55,504 nt of DNA from a virus: positions 1-55,504 of the IMG/VR virus record IMGVR_UViG_3300027749_000136; one strand, given 5' to 3'. Below, piece after piece: positions 43,810 to 51,364 of the stretch (positions within the stretch are counted from its first letter, which is position 1; every line of letters starts with the position of its first letter). The translations under genes and the position numbers were made by a program. Below the pieces are notes generated by a model, which was given only the letters and a program-made list of their open reading frames with translations, was not told the DNA's origin and did not search any database.

Positions 43810-44859
43810 ATGAAAGTTTATCAAATTATTAAGGAAGACTACGACTTTAGAGTAGGTGATAGCCCTGCTTCAGCAGCAACTGATGTTGTAAAAAGTGCTG
43901 GATCTGCTGTAAAAGATGTTGCTGGATCTGCAGGTACTAGTTTCTCTAACTTTTACAAAGAACTAGGAATAGATACAAAAACTTTAGTAGTAGGTAGTGT
44001 TGCCGCTGGTATAACTGTAGCTGGCCTAAGTAAAATTGCTTCTAAGTATTCTGAGAAGTATGCAACATCGATAGAAAAAAACGGCAAGATAATGAAGTTG
44101 TATGGCGCATGGGGTAAAGTGTTTACCGTTATTGGCTTAGCAATTGCAATATCACAACTATATGCCGAACTAGCAGTAGTAGAAGCTATGTATGTACAAG
44201 GTAAATTGCCTGGAGACGACGGCGGTGCTGAAATGCTACAACAGCACCGCGAGTTTGCATTTGGAGTATTTCAAGTTCAAATATTAACTCCGCTGATAGT
44301 AAAATTACTTAGCCGAGTCATTGGAGCAACTACTTTAATAAAATGGTTTATTCGAGCACTAGGTGGAGTTAGTGTTTTTGCTAGTATGGGTGCAAGCATT
44401 GTGGCAATTGCTGCATCTGAAGCATTTACACGTTGGCTACAAGCATGGTTAGGGTCTGGTCCAGGAAAAGACTTTATTGCAAAATATATATTTGACGTTA
44501 TACGTTTTACAGGTAAACCATTAGAATCGTTCTGGAGCGATATTATGGGATTCTATAAAGGTGCTGATGTTAAGAAATACGGCAGCGAAGAAGGCGCCAA
44601 AAAAGCCAGTGCTGAAAGAGAAAAGAAGAAACAAGATAATGATACTGGTGTAGGAAGCCTGTCAGGTAAAACTGCAAAAACTGGACAAGTTAACGGGATT
44701 GTAGTGACTGATGCACAAGGATACTTGTTGCCGGCATTAAAACTAATGGCTGATCAAGAACTACAGCAAGCTCGTCGTGATGCAATTAAAGCAGGTACAC
44801 CGGACCCATTAGCTAAATTTCCTATACGTCCCGGACAAAAGCTACCTGAAATTATTTAA
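43810..44859 (+). CDS. Multi-pass membrane or pore-like protein, function unknown
   Basis: A 349-residue protein I do not recognise. Hydrophobic helices are LVVGSVAAGITVAGL (about 58-72), VFTVIGLAIAISQLYAEL (about 98-115) and a long stretch from VQILTPLIVKLLSRVIG to FASMGASIVAIAASEAF (about 155-212). The N-terminal segment has alanine- and serine-rich amphipathic repeats (SAGSAVKDVAGSAG) and the C-terminal third is charged and soluble. It has no cleaved signal. An internal virion protein ejected into the host membrane, or a holin-like pore, are both possible; neither is shown. Its stop overlaps that of the opposing gp51-like frame. Confidence 0.65.
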   Translation: MKVYQIIKEDYDFRVGDSPASAATDVVKSAGSAVKDVAGSAGTSFSNFYKELGIDTKTLVVGSVAAGITVAGLSKIASKYSEKYATSIEKNGKIMKLYGAWGKVFTVIGLAIAISQLYAELAVVEAMYVQGKLPGDDGGAEMLQQHREFAFGVFQVQILTPLIVKLLSRVIGATTLIKWFIRALGGVSVFASMGASIVAIAASEAFTRWLQAWLGSGPGKDFIAKYIFDVIRFTGKPLESFWSDIMGFYKGADVKKYGSEEGAKKASAEREKKKQDNDTGVGSLSGKTAKTGQVNGIVVTDAQGYLLPALKLMADQELQQARRDAIKAGTPDPLAKFPIRPGQKLPEII

Positions 44860-45089
44860 ATTATAGGCATACCACTTTTCTTAGTAGTTTCAATATTTTC
44901 TTTAATAATTTCGTTGATCAACATTCTATCTTCATACGAATAAATGTGGAAGAGATCTTGACTAGATACTCCTCCTCGCATGTACCAACTTAGTCGAAAA
45001 ATTTCATCTTTTATGCCTTTGGCTTCTTGCGAGAGGTAGTCGACATACTTCTCAATTTCAGAATTTGAAAGTCGCAGAAGCCTTATGCG
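44856..45089 (-). CDS. 51: gp51-like tail/baseplate assembly frame without start codon (reached by -1 frameshift)
   Basis: A 77-codon open frame on the minus strand that begins inside the end of gp26 and has no ATG, GTG or TTG in a usable place; its first ATG is at codon 38, inside the conserved part. The protein reads EIEKYVDYLSQEAKGIKDEI, FRLSWYMRGGVSSQDLF and ENIETTKKSGMPII. The WYMRGGV and ETTKKSGxP blocks match, from memory, the short gp51 hub assembly proteins of cyanophages. It is in the -1 frame relative to gp26 and joins it at TTTTTTC (45095-45089). Expression as a gp26 extension is the simplest explanation. Confidence 0.75.
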   Translation of the reverse strand, partial: RIRLLRLSNSEIEKYVDYLSQEAKGIKDEIFRLSWYMRGGVSSQDLFHIYSYEDRMLINEIIKENIETTKKSGMPII

Positions 45090-45907
45090 AAAAAATTTGC
45101 TTGATCCAGTGTCACGGTCACAGTACTTTCAGTACCACAGCTAGCGCATTTAACTGGTTGACTTGGAATATTCCAAGCTTCTTTATTTTCTTCTAACTTA
45201 GTTTTAACTAGTTTGTAAGTGTCTCTGTCAGCATTACGCATCCATTCTTCAATAAATTGTTTTTCTGTGACAGTTTGTCCGTCAACTTGTACACTTTCAA
45301 CTGCTGTTAAAAATAATTGTAGCTGTAGTTCTGACAAGTCTTTATAAATCTGATCGATAGTCTGTTGTTTTTCTTCTTCTTTTAACTCAGCACTTTGATA
45401 TAAAGTCTTTTGTAATTTAAAATTTTCTATACTAAAATAATTCATTTCTTCGTACTGTAAAGGACGGATTCTAATAGTTAATGATTCATCTACTGGTATA
45501 GTATTAATGAATTTTAAATTATTAAAGTAATCTAACAGTTTGCCTAACTCAACATCGTAATCATTTTCTGTAGCACAATTACCGCAAGTTTGAGTCACCC
45601 CCATTTTATCGCCAAATGTTGCAATTCTAATAGCAATAAGAATAGCATCAATATCAATACCTGGCATATGTTTAGCATTTTTAATGTACGGACAGCACGA
45701 TTCAATAACTTTAGCTGTAGACTCACCTGTAAATAAGGCATCAGGAGTCTTCATAATGATTTCATCCATACCACTCATGGCAAACACGGGTACATTATTA
45801 TAATCCCCCTGTAATGATCCGGGCTCGTAATACAACCCTTTGCTAGGCAATGAAATAAACACTTTTGGTTGTCTAAAGTATTTTTGTAATGGGTTAAGTT
45901 GGCTCAT
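45083..45907 (-). CDS. 26: Baseplate hub/assembly protein gp26 (T4_baseplate family)
   Basis: A 274-residue protein from ATG 45907; an in-frame extension to 46012 runs across the promoters and into the opposite gene and is rejected. The N-terminus LQKYFRQPKVFISLPSKGLY and the segment PDALFTGESTAKVIESCCPY are typical of the gp26 family (Pfam T4_baseplate). Two CxxC pairs (C108/C111 in TCGNC, C254/C257 in CASCGTE) could bind zinc. It ends DQANFFA with a T TTT TTC slippery site just before the stop, leading into the gp51-like frame. It is divergent from the tape measure gene, in keeping with a tail assembly chaperone role. Confidence 0.88.
   Translation of the reverse strand: MSQLNPLQKYFRQPKVFISLPSKGLYYEPGSLQGDYNNVPVFAMSGMDEIIMKTPDALFTGESTAKVIESCCPYIKNAKHMPGIDIDAILIAIRIATFGDKMGVTQTCGNCATENDYDVELGKLLDYFNNLKFINTIPVDESLTIRIRPLQYEEMNYFSIENFKLQKTLYQSAELKEEEKQQTIDQIYKDLSELQLQLFLTAVESVQVDGQTVTEKQFIEEWMRNADRDTYKLVKTKLEENKEAWNIPSQPVKCASCGTESTVTVTLDQANFFA
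45089..45095 (-). promoter_or_regulatory. -1 frameshift slippery heptamer T TTT TTC
   Basis: In the gp26 frame the codons read AAT TTT TTC GCA TAA, so the heptamer has the X XXY YYZ phase required for simultaneous -1 slippage. Slippage moves ribosomes into the gp51-like frame, which continues CGC ATA AGG and stays open for 77 codons. A weak downstream stem CGCA/TGCG follows. The fusion product would be 350 residues. Confidence 0.72.
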
Positions 45908-45917
45908 AATTAGTTCC

Positions 45918-45925
45918 GATAAATA
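45918..45925 (+). promoter_or_regulatory. Late-promoter-like GATAAATA for the tape measure gene
   Basis: GATAAATA lies 41 bases before ATG 45967, which has TAGGAA as a ribosome binding site. It faces the minus-strand element at 45934-45941, so the two transcripts would overlap at their 5' ends. Confidence 0.55.
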
Positions 45926-45933
45926 TATTATCG

Positions 45934-45941
45934 TATTTATA
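45934..45941 (-). promoter_or_regulatory. Exact T4 late consensus TATAAATA for gp26
   Basis: On the minus strand this is TATAAATA, identical to the T4 late promoter consensus, 26 bases before the gp26 ATG. It is intergenic and no stop codon is involved. Confidence 0.7.
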
Positions 45942-45966
45942 TGCGCAGATTTCACTAGGAAAAATA

Positions 45967-48900
45967 ATGGCAGAAGAAATTGATTATAAAAAATTAGCCG
46001 AAGCGCAGGCAATAGCTAATGCCAAATATCTAAAACAGGGGGGTAGTGGCGGGGGCGGCAAAGGTACCGGAATGGGTGCTATTGACGTAGGTGTTGACAC
46101 GTTTAAAAAAGCAATTGATCCTTTTGGATCTGCTATAGGTGTGGCGGGTAAAGGAGTCTCAGCACTATCTGATGCACTCAATGAAGGCAAAGATGCATGG
46201 CGCGATCTAAGTAAATCTGGCGCAGGTTTTAATAACGACATTATAGGTATGACCGTTGCCGCAGCCGGCTCACGTTTACCATTACGAGAATTTGCAGGAG
46301 TTATAAAAGACAACACAGACATACTAGGACAACTAGGTGGAAGTGTAACTAGAGGTGCAGAATCTTTTGCTAAGATGAGCAAAGGTTTCTTTGAAAGCGG
46401 AGCCACTGACAGTTTAAAACAATTAGGCTATACAAATAAAGATCTAAATGAAGTATTGGCTTTACAAGCAGTTACACTTCGCGGCAAGTTTAAAGACGAT
46501 CAGCAACGTGATGCAGTAGCATATGAAAGTGCTACTAAGCTAGCAACTGAAATGGACTTGATGGCCAAACTAACTGGCAAGAGTCGTGAAGCTCAAATGG
46601 AGCAGATGAAAAAGAATCAAATGGACATGCAGTTTGAAGCTGCCATTAGGTTAAAAACTGCTGGAATGAGTGCAGAAGAGGCTGCTAAGTTTGAAGCTAA
46701 TGCTAGGATGCAGTTAAAAGATGCACAGCTACGCGGCTCAGGTGATATGTTTAAAGAAGTATTTGCCACAGGGCAGATAATGAGCAAAGAAGCGGCAATG
46801 CAAGCAGCCGTTAATCAAGAACAAGCTGAAGCTACAATGAAGCAAGCTAGGGCTAGTGCAATTGGTGATGAGAACGCTGCTAATGCTGCTAACAGAGAAG
46901 CACAACGAGCAGCGGTAGCCGATGCAAATAATACTACTAAATTAGGTATGGTAGCATTAGGTGCTGCTGGCGGTGCCGCAGGTAAAGCACTTACTGACTC
47001 TATGGGTGCTCAAATAACTTATACTAAGAGTTTAGAAGCTACTGCTGTTGCTAATGGATACGATTTAAAAACAAAAGAAGGCCTTGCTAAAGCTCAAGAA
47101 AAAATGGAAGAAGAGGCTAAGAAAGCCCAATCAGGACAAGATAAAGATGGCAAGCAAGTAGATGGAGTGACAAAAGCTGCAGTGACTCTTGAAAATACTG
47201 TTGATAAAGTACGTGCAGGATTAACAGCTGGATTATTAGAACCATTAAACAAAGAAGTTGGCCCTAAGCTAGGAGAATTTGCAAAAAATGTAGATGCAAT
47301 GAATAAAAACTTTGGCGGCAGTGGTAAAGATACTAGTAGAGCTATTGAAGATTCAACTAAGAAAGGTTTTGCAGGAGGAGTTAGCGATAAAACTACTAAC
47401 AGGTATGAACGAGAACCTGGTGCAGGTGGTCCATTAGGTATTGCAGAAAGTGTAGGTGGCTTAGCCGGAGGTGGAACTAGATTATTAACTGGTGGGATTG
47501 ATAAAGTAAATCAATACATGGAGCCTAAAAAACGCCAAGGCGGTTCTATGGATATGACTGGCGGTATGTTTGAAAATTGGGGCAAGGGCGAAATGGTTGA
47601 GTTGCATGGCATGGAAGGTGTTATGCGTCCACAAGATATTGAAAAGATTGTTGAAACTTCACTGGGTGGAGCTAAAAAATCTTTAAGTTCTGCTAGTGCA
47701 GGTGATATTAGCAAATCTATAAGCAATATGCCGATGCCTAAATTTGAAATGCCTAAATTTGAAATGCCTAAGATGGAAATGCCTAAGATGCCTAAGATGG
47801 AAATGCCTAAGATGGAAATGCCTAAGATGGAAATGCCTAAGATGGAAATGCCTAATCTAACTGCTGGTGGTGGAATTGGCGGAGGCATGGGGGGTCTTGA
47901 TTTAAGCAGCATAACTAAAAATCTCAATACATCTTTTAGTAGTTTAACATCTGGTATTAAATTACCAGACATGAAAGAATTATCAATGCCTTTTAGTTCT
48001 GCATTTAAAGATTTTAATCTAAGTTTCAGTTCAATAACCAAAGACGGTGCAGAAAAGATTGCAAAGACTCCTATCCCTAAAGAACCGTTTGACGAGTTTG
48101 GCAGCAACTTTGACGAAGTAGTTGCTAAGATGGCTGCTGATGTATCCGATGCAATGCCATTAGATGCAATGGATCAAAATGCCGCTGCTTTAGAGTATGC
48201 ATCAAAACGTAGAGCAGAACTTGAACAGCTAATGTCAGATGGCCAAGCAAGGACTGGTAAAGAATGGGATGAAATTTTTGACGAAGCAGAGCAACTAGAT
48301 GGTCAAATTGACAAGTTAGTCACAAAGCAGATAGAAGCAATGACCAACTACAGCGATGGTTGGGATGAATCTGGCAACATGATGGATAAAATCAATAGTG
48401 ATATTGTAGAAGCTGTTGGCGGATCTAAATCTAAAATTGCACAAGATAAAATTGATGCTGCGATTGAAGAAAAGAAAAAAGCAAATGAAACTATAGCGTT
48501 TATGCTTAATAACATTGCAGACGAGGACTGGGACGATGAAGCTCAAGCTGCATGGGACGAGGCAATTGATCGTAGAGATGCTGCAAAAGAAAAGTTAGAT
48601 AAAGTTATAGAAGAGTCAATTGGCGATCTAGCAGACGGATTTGATGACTTTGGCGACGGGTGGAATGATTCTGTTGACAAAATCACAGCTGACATAGCTG
48701 ACTCTTTACCAGTAGATACTGAGTTTGGGGATCTTGACGGTGCAATAGCTAAACAAGCATCTATGCAAGATAATGAGTTTGGTGATCTTGACGGAGCAAT
48801 AGCAAGAAACAAACAAGATGATGAAGCTAAATCAGAACTTGCAAGAGAAAGCAAACGCGGTGCAATGAAAGATGTAGTAGCCGGGTCTAGCCCAACTGCT

Positions 48901-49272
48901 ACACAGAGTCGTGGCATTACTATGGACAGTTTTACACTGGGTCCAAACGGTATGCCTATTGCTAAACCAAAATCTACTGCGGCAGCAACTCCTGATAAGC
49001 CTGCAGAAAAACAAGCAAGTCCCGGAAAAAAGATTAATCCAGAAACTGGAGAAGAGTACACTCCAGTAGGAGATGCTAAACCTGGAGATAAATCCGGAGA
49101 CAAGAAAGGTGCTGCTGGCGGAGGAGAAAAAGCTGCTACTCTAGACGACGTTGTTAAGAGCTTAAATGCGTTAAATACTAAGATGGGTCAACTGATTTCT
49201 GTTAATGAAGATGGCCATAAGGCTTCAGCCAAAGCTGCTAAAAGCGGTAGTACTAATTTATACGCGAGATAA
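45967..49272 (+). CDS. Tail tape measure protein
   Basis: A 1101-residue, largely helical protein. LKQLGYTNKDLNEVLALQAV and DLMAKLTGKSREAQMEQMKK (about 150-225) match tape measure proteins of environmental T4-like phages. At about residues 540-560 GEMVELHGMEGVMRPQDIEK resembles the G-E-x-V/A-V-x-P motif near the C-terminal part of many tape measures. Residues about 590-630 are pentapeptide repeats MPK(F/M)E, and near 917-950 EFGDLDGAIA occurs twice. At 0.15 nm per helical residue it would span up to about 165 nm, but the repeats and the disordered C-terminus make this an upper bound. It replaces T4 gp29 (590 residues). Confidence 0.85.
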   Translation: MAEEIDYKKLAEAQAIANAKYLKQGGSGGGGKGTGMGAIDVGVDTFKKAIDPFGSAIGVAGKGVSALSDALNEGKDAWRDLSKSGAGFNNDIIGMTVAAAGSRLPLREFAGVIKDNTDILGQLGGSVTRGAESFAKMSKGFFESGATDSLKQLGYTNKDLNEVLALQAVTLRGKFKDDQQRDAVAYESATKLATEMDLMAKLTGKSREAQMEQMKKNQMDMQFEAAIRLKTAGMSAEEAAKFEANARMQLKDAQLRGSGDMFKEVFATGQIMSKEAAMQAAVNQEQAEATMKQARASAIGDENAANAANREAQRAAVADANNTTKLGMVALGAAGGAAGKALTDSMGAQITYTKSLEATAVANGYDLKTKEGLAKAQEKMEEEAKKAQSGQDKDGKQVDGVTKAAVTLENTVDKVRAGLTAGLLEPLNKEVGPKLGEFAKNVDAMNKNFGGSGKDTSRAIEDSTKKGFAGGVSDKTTNRYEREPGAGGPLGIAESVGGLAGGGTRLLTGGIDKVNQYMEPKKRQGGSMDMTGGMFENWGKGEMVELHGMEGVMRPQDIEKIVETSLGGAKKSLSSASAGDISKSISNMPMPKFEMPKFEMPKMEMPKMPKMEMPKMEMPKMEMPKMEMPNLTAGGGIGGGMGGLDLSSITKNLNTSFSSLTSGIKLPDMKELSMPFSSAFKDFNLSFSSITKDGAEKIAKTPIPKEPFDEFGSNFDEVVAKMAADVSDAMPLDAMDQNAAALEYASKRRAELEQLMSDGQARTGKEWDEIFDEAEQLDGQIDKLVTKQIEAMTNYSDGWDESGNMMDKINSDIVEAVGGSKSKIAQDKIDAAIEEKKKANETIAFMLNNIADEDWDDEAQAAWDEAIDRRDAAKEKLDKVIEESIGDLADGFDDFGDGWNDSVDKITADIADSLPVDTEFGDLDGAIAKQASMQDNEFGDLDGAIARNKQDDEAKSELARESKRGAMKDVVAGSSPTATQSRGITMDSFTLGPNGMPIAKPKSTAAATPDKPAEKQASPGKKINPETGEEYTPVGDAKPGDKSGDKKGAAGGGEKAATLDDVVKSLNALNTKMGQLISVNEDGHKASAKAAKSGSTNLYAR
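47734..47853 (+). repeat. 15-bp tandem coding repeats (MPKFE/MPKME) in tape measure gene
   Basis: Units of ATGCCTAAGATGGAA and variants with AAATTT repeat about eight times, with one shortened unit. They encode methionine-proline-lysine pentapeptides. Near-identical DNA copies favour slippage, so copy number is likely to vary among relatives. Confidence 0.85.
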
Positions 49273-49274
49273 TA

Positions 49275-50996
49275 ATGAGTTGGAAAAAATACTTTACACC
49301 TGTTGCAGTTGATGCTACTCCTGGAACTTACAGTCCAATTGGAAATGGATCGTCACGTCCAGGCCCGGCCCGCTCAAATTATTCTAGCTACTTGCCAGAT
49401 GTCTATACTGGCGCACCTAATCGTATTGATCGTTATTTGCAATATGATACAATGGATATGGACAGCGAAGTTAATGCGGCCCTGGACATTATTGCAGAAT
49501 TCTGTTCACAAAAGAACAAAGAAAATCATACACCGTTTAATTTATTCTATAGAAATAAAGCAACTAATAGTGAAATTGCTATCCTTCGAGAGTACCTACA
49601 GCAGTGGTGCAAACTACAAAAATTTGAAACTAGAATCTTTAGAATTGTACGAAACGTATTCAAATACGGTGATGCATTCTTTGTTCGTGATCCTGAAACA
49701 AAGAAGTGGAGTTATGTAGATCCCGGTAATATAACTAAGATAATTGTTAATGAAAGCGACGGAAAGAAACCAGAACAATATGTTATACGTGACTTAAATC
49801 CTAACTTTCAAAATCTAGTAGTCACTACAATTCAACCAAATACTACTAATACTAACAATCGCGGAACAGCATTTATATCAGGCGGCGCAGCCGCTAGAGG
49901 TATGGCTGGTGCATATCCTGCAAGCAACGGCACACGCTTTAGCAACAATCAAAATGAAGTGTCTATTGACGCAAAACATGTAGTACATCTAAGTCTATCG
50001 GAAGGATTAGATAATAATTTTCCGTTTGGTAATAGCTTGTTAGAAAGTATTTTTAAAGTATACAAACAAAAAGAATTGCTCGAAGATGCTATTTTAATCT
50101 ATCGTATACAACGTGCGCCTGAACGTAGAATCTTTTATATTGACGTTGGTAATATGCCTAGTCACTTGGCTATGAGCTTTGTTGAACGTGTTAAAAATGA
50201 AATTCATCAACGTAGAATGCCTAGTGCTACAGGTGGCGGTCAGACTGTTATTGATAGTGCTTACAATCCTTTATCAATTAACGAAGACTACTTCTTTCCT
50301 CAAACAGCAGAAGGTCGTGGTAGTAAGGTTGAAACACTACCAGGCGGTACTAACCTAGGCGAGATTGATGATTTAAAGTACTTTACTAACAAGTTATTTC
50401 GTGGTTTAAGAATTCCAAGTAGCTATCTGCCTACAGGTGCAGATGATAGTCAAGCGCAGTATAACGACGGGCGAGTTGGCACAGCATATATTCAAGAACT
50501 ACGTTTTAACAACTACTGCCAACGTTTACAAAGTCTGATGCAAGACGTGCTTGATCAAGAATTTAAGCTATATTTGTATGATCGCGGCGTTAATATTGAC
50601 TCAAGTTTGTTTGAATTACAATTCCAACCACCACAAAACTTTGCCACATATCGTCAAGCAGAATTAGATGGACAACGTGTACCTCAGTTCCAAACTATGA
50701 GTCAAGTTCCATTTATGAGTAAACGCTTTGCAATGAAACGTTTCTTAGGAATGACCGACGAAGAAATGGCAGAAAACGAACGTTTATGGGCAGAAGAAAA
50801 TGGCAAAGGTAAAGCTATTCCTACTGACAGTAGCGGAGAACTACGTGGAGCAGGCATTAGTCAAGCTGGTATTGAAAGTGACCTGAGTGACCTGAGTGAT
50901 GAAACTGTACCACCGGAAGAAGGCGCAATGCCCGGCGCTGCACCAGGAGCCGATGGCGCAGGAGCTGCTCCTACAGCAACGCCACCGGCTGCATAA
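49275..50996 (+). CDS. 20: Portal vertex protein gp20
   Basis: A 573-residue protein with gp20 hallmarks: YDTMDMDSEVNAALDIIAEF near the start, INEDYFFPQTAEGRGSKVET, LPGGTNLGEIDDLKYFTNKL and FRGLRIPSSYLPTG. gp20 forms the dodecameric portal through which DNA is packaged and ejected and starts prohead assembly. Length is close to T4 gp20 (524), with a C-terminal extension rich in A, P and G. It starts two bases after the tape measure stop, with no separate promoter. Confidence 0.97.
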   Translation: MSWKKYFTPVAVDATPGTYSPIGNGSSRPGPARSNYSSYLPDVYTGAPNRIDRYLQYDTMDMDSEVNAALDIIAEFCSQKNKENHTPFNLFYRNKATNSEIAILREYLQQWCKLQKFETRIFRIVRNVFKYGDAFFVRDPETKKWSYVDPGNITKIIVNESDGKKPEQYVIRDLNPNFQNLVVTTIQPNTTNTNNRGTAFISGGAAARGMAGAYPASNGTRFSNNQNEVSIDAKHVVHLSLSEGLDNNFPFGNSLLESIFKVYKQKELLEDAILIYRIQRAPERRIFYIDVGNMPSHLAMSFVERVKNEIHQRRMPSATGGGQTVIDSAYNPLSINEDYFFPQTAEGRGSKVETLPGGTNLGEIDDLKYFTNKLFRGLRIPSSYLPTGADDSQAQYNDGRVGTAYIQELRFNNYCQRLQSLMQDVLDQEFKLYLYDRGVNIDSSLFELQFQPPQNFATYRQAELDGQRVPQFQTMSQVPFMSKRFAMKRFLGMTDEEMAENERLWAEENGKGKAIPTDSSGELRGAGISQAGIESDLSDLSDETVPPEEGAMPGAAPGADGAGAAPTATPPAA

Positions 50997-51004
50997 ATAC
51001 TACT

Positions 51005-51244
51005 ATGATACTTAGAGAATTATTTTATGCGGATAAAGATATGAAAGCAATATCTAACGATTTGCAATACTCTCCAGCACACGATGATTCCGGTATGCAT
51101 CGTGGCGATACACGTAAAACTAGACTATCATTAAGACAGATTAATGAACTACGAAAAGCAAGCGAAGCACACATTTTAGAACAAGAAAAAGATTTAGAAC
51201 TAGTTAGTTCAATGTATGCTACACCGGCAGCACCTGCCGCGTAA
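51005..51244 (+). CDS. Small conserved protein between gp20 and prohead core gene
   Basis: A 79-residue protein beginning MILRELFYADKDMKAISNDL with TRKTRLSLRQINELRKASEA in the middle. It is helical and polar, ending in an alanine/proline tail like that of gp20. No ribosome binding site is evident and it starts 8 bases after the gp20 stop, so it is probably translated by reinitiation. T4 has prohead core genes 67 and 68 in this position. A role in prohead assembly is inferred from location only. Confidence 0.65.
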   Translation: MILRELFYADKDMKAISNDLQYSPAHDDSGMHRGDTRKTRLSLRQINELRKASEAHILEQEKDLELVSSMYATPAAPAA

Positions 51245-51364
51245 TAAATAACCTATCGGGTATTTTATTAAAAATACCTGAAAAAACCACCATTATACCC
51301 TTAATATTACAATTAAGTGTAAATATATTTGACAGCCTTGCAATACAACATATAGGAGATAAAC
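51245..51364. other. Leader region with hairpin before gp67-like gene
   Basis: GGTATTTT (51259-51266) and AAAATACC (51271-51278) form an 8-bp stem with an ATTA loop, without a T run on the plus strand. A TTGACA (51329-51334) with TATAGG 16 bp downstream is a weak sigma70-type promoter candidate overlapping the AGGAG ribosome binding site. Confidence 0.4.

Noticed and set aside
45908-46012. Longer N-terminus for gp26 (start at 46012)
   Set aside because: It would cross both late promoters and overlap the opposite gene's coding start; the family N-terminus begins at the ATG at 45907.
47511-48107. Minus-strand open frame with ILGIS repeats
   Set aside because: It is the reverse reading of the tape measure pentapeptide repeats. 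It has no ribosome binding site or independent support.
50993-51000. CATAAATA after gp20 as a late promoter
   Set aside because: TAA is the gp20 stop codon and the next ATG is only 8 bases away; the match is best explained by the stop codon context. The similar strings at the stop codons near 33607 and 51242 were dropped for the same reason.
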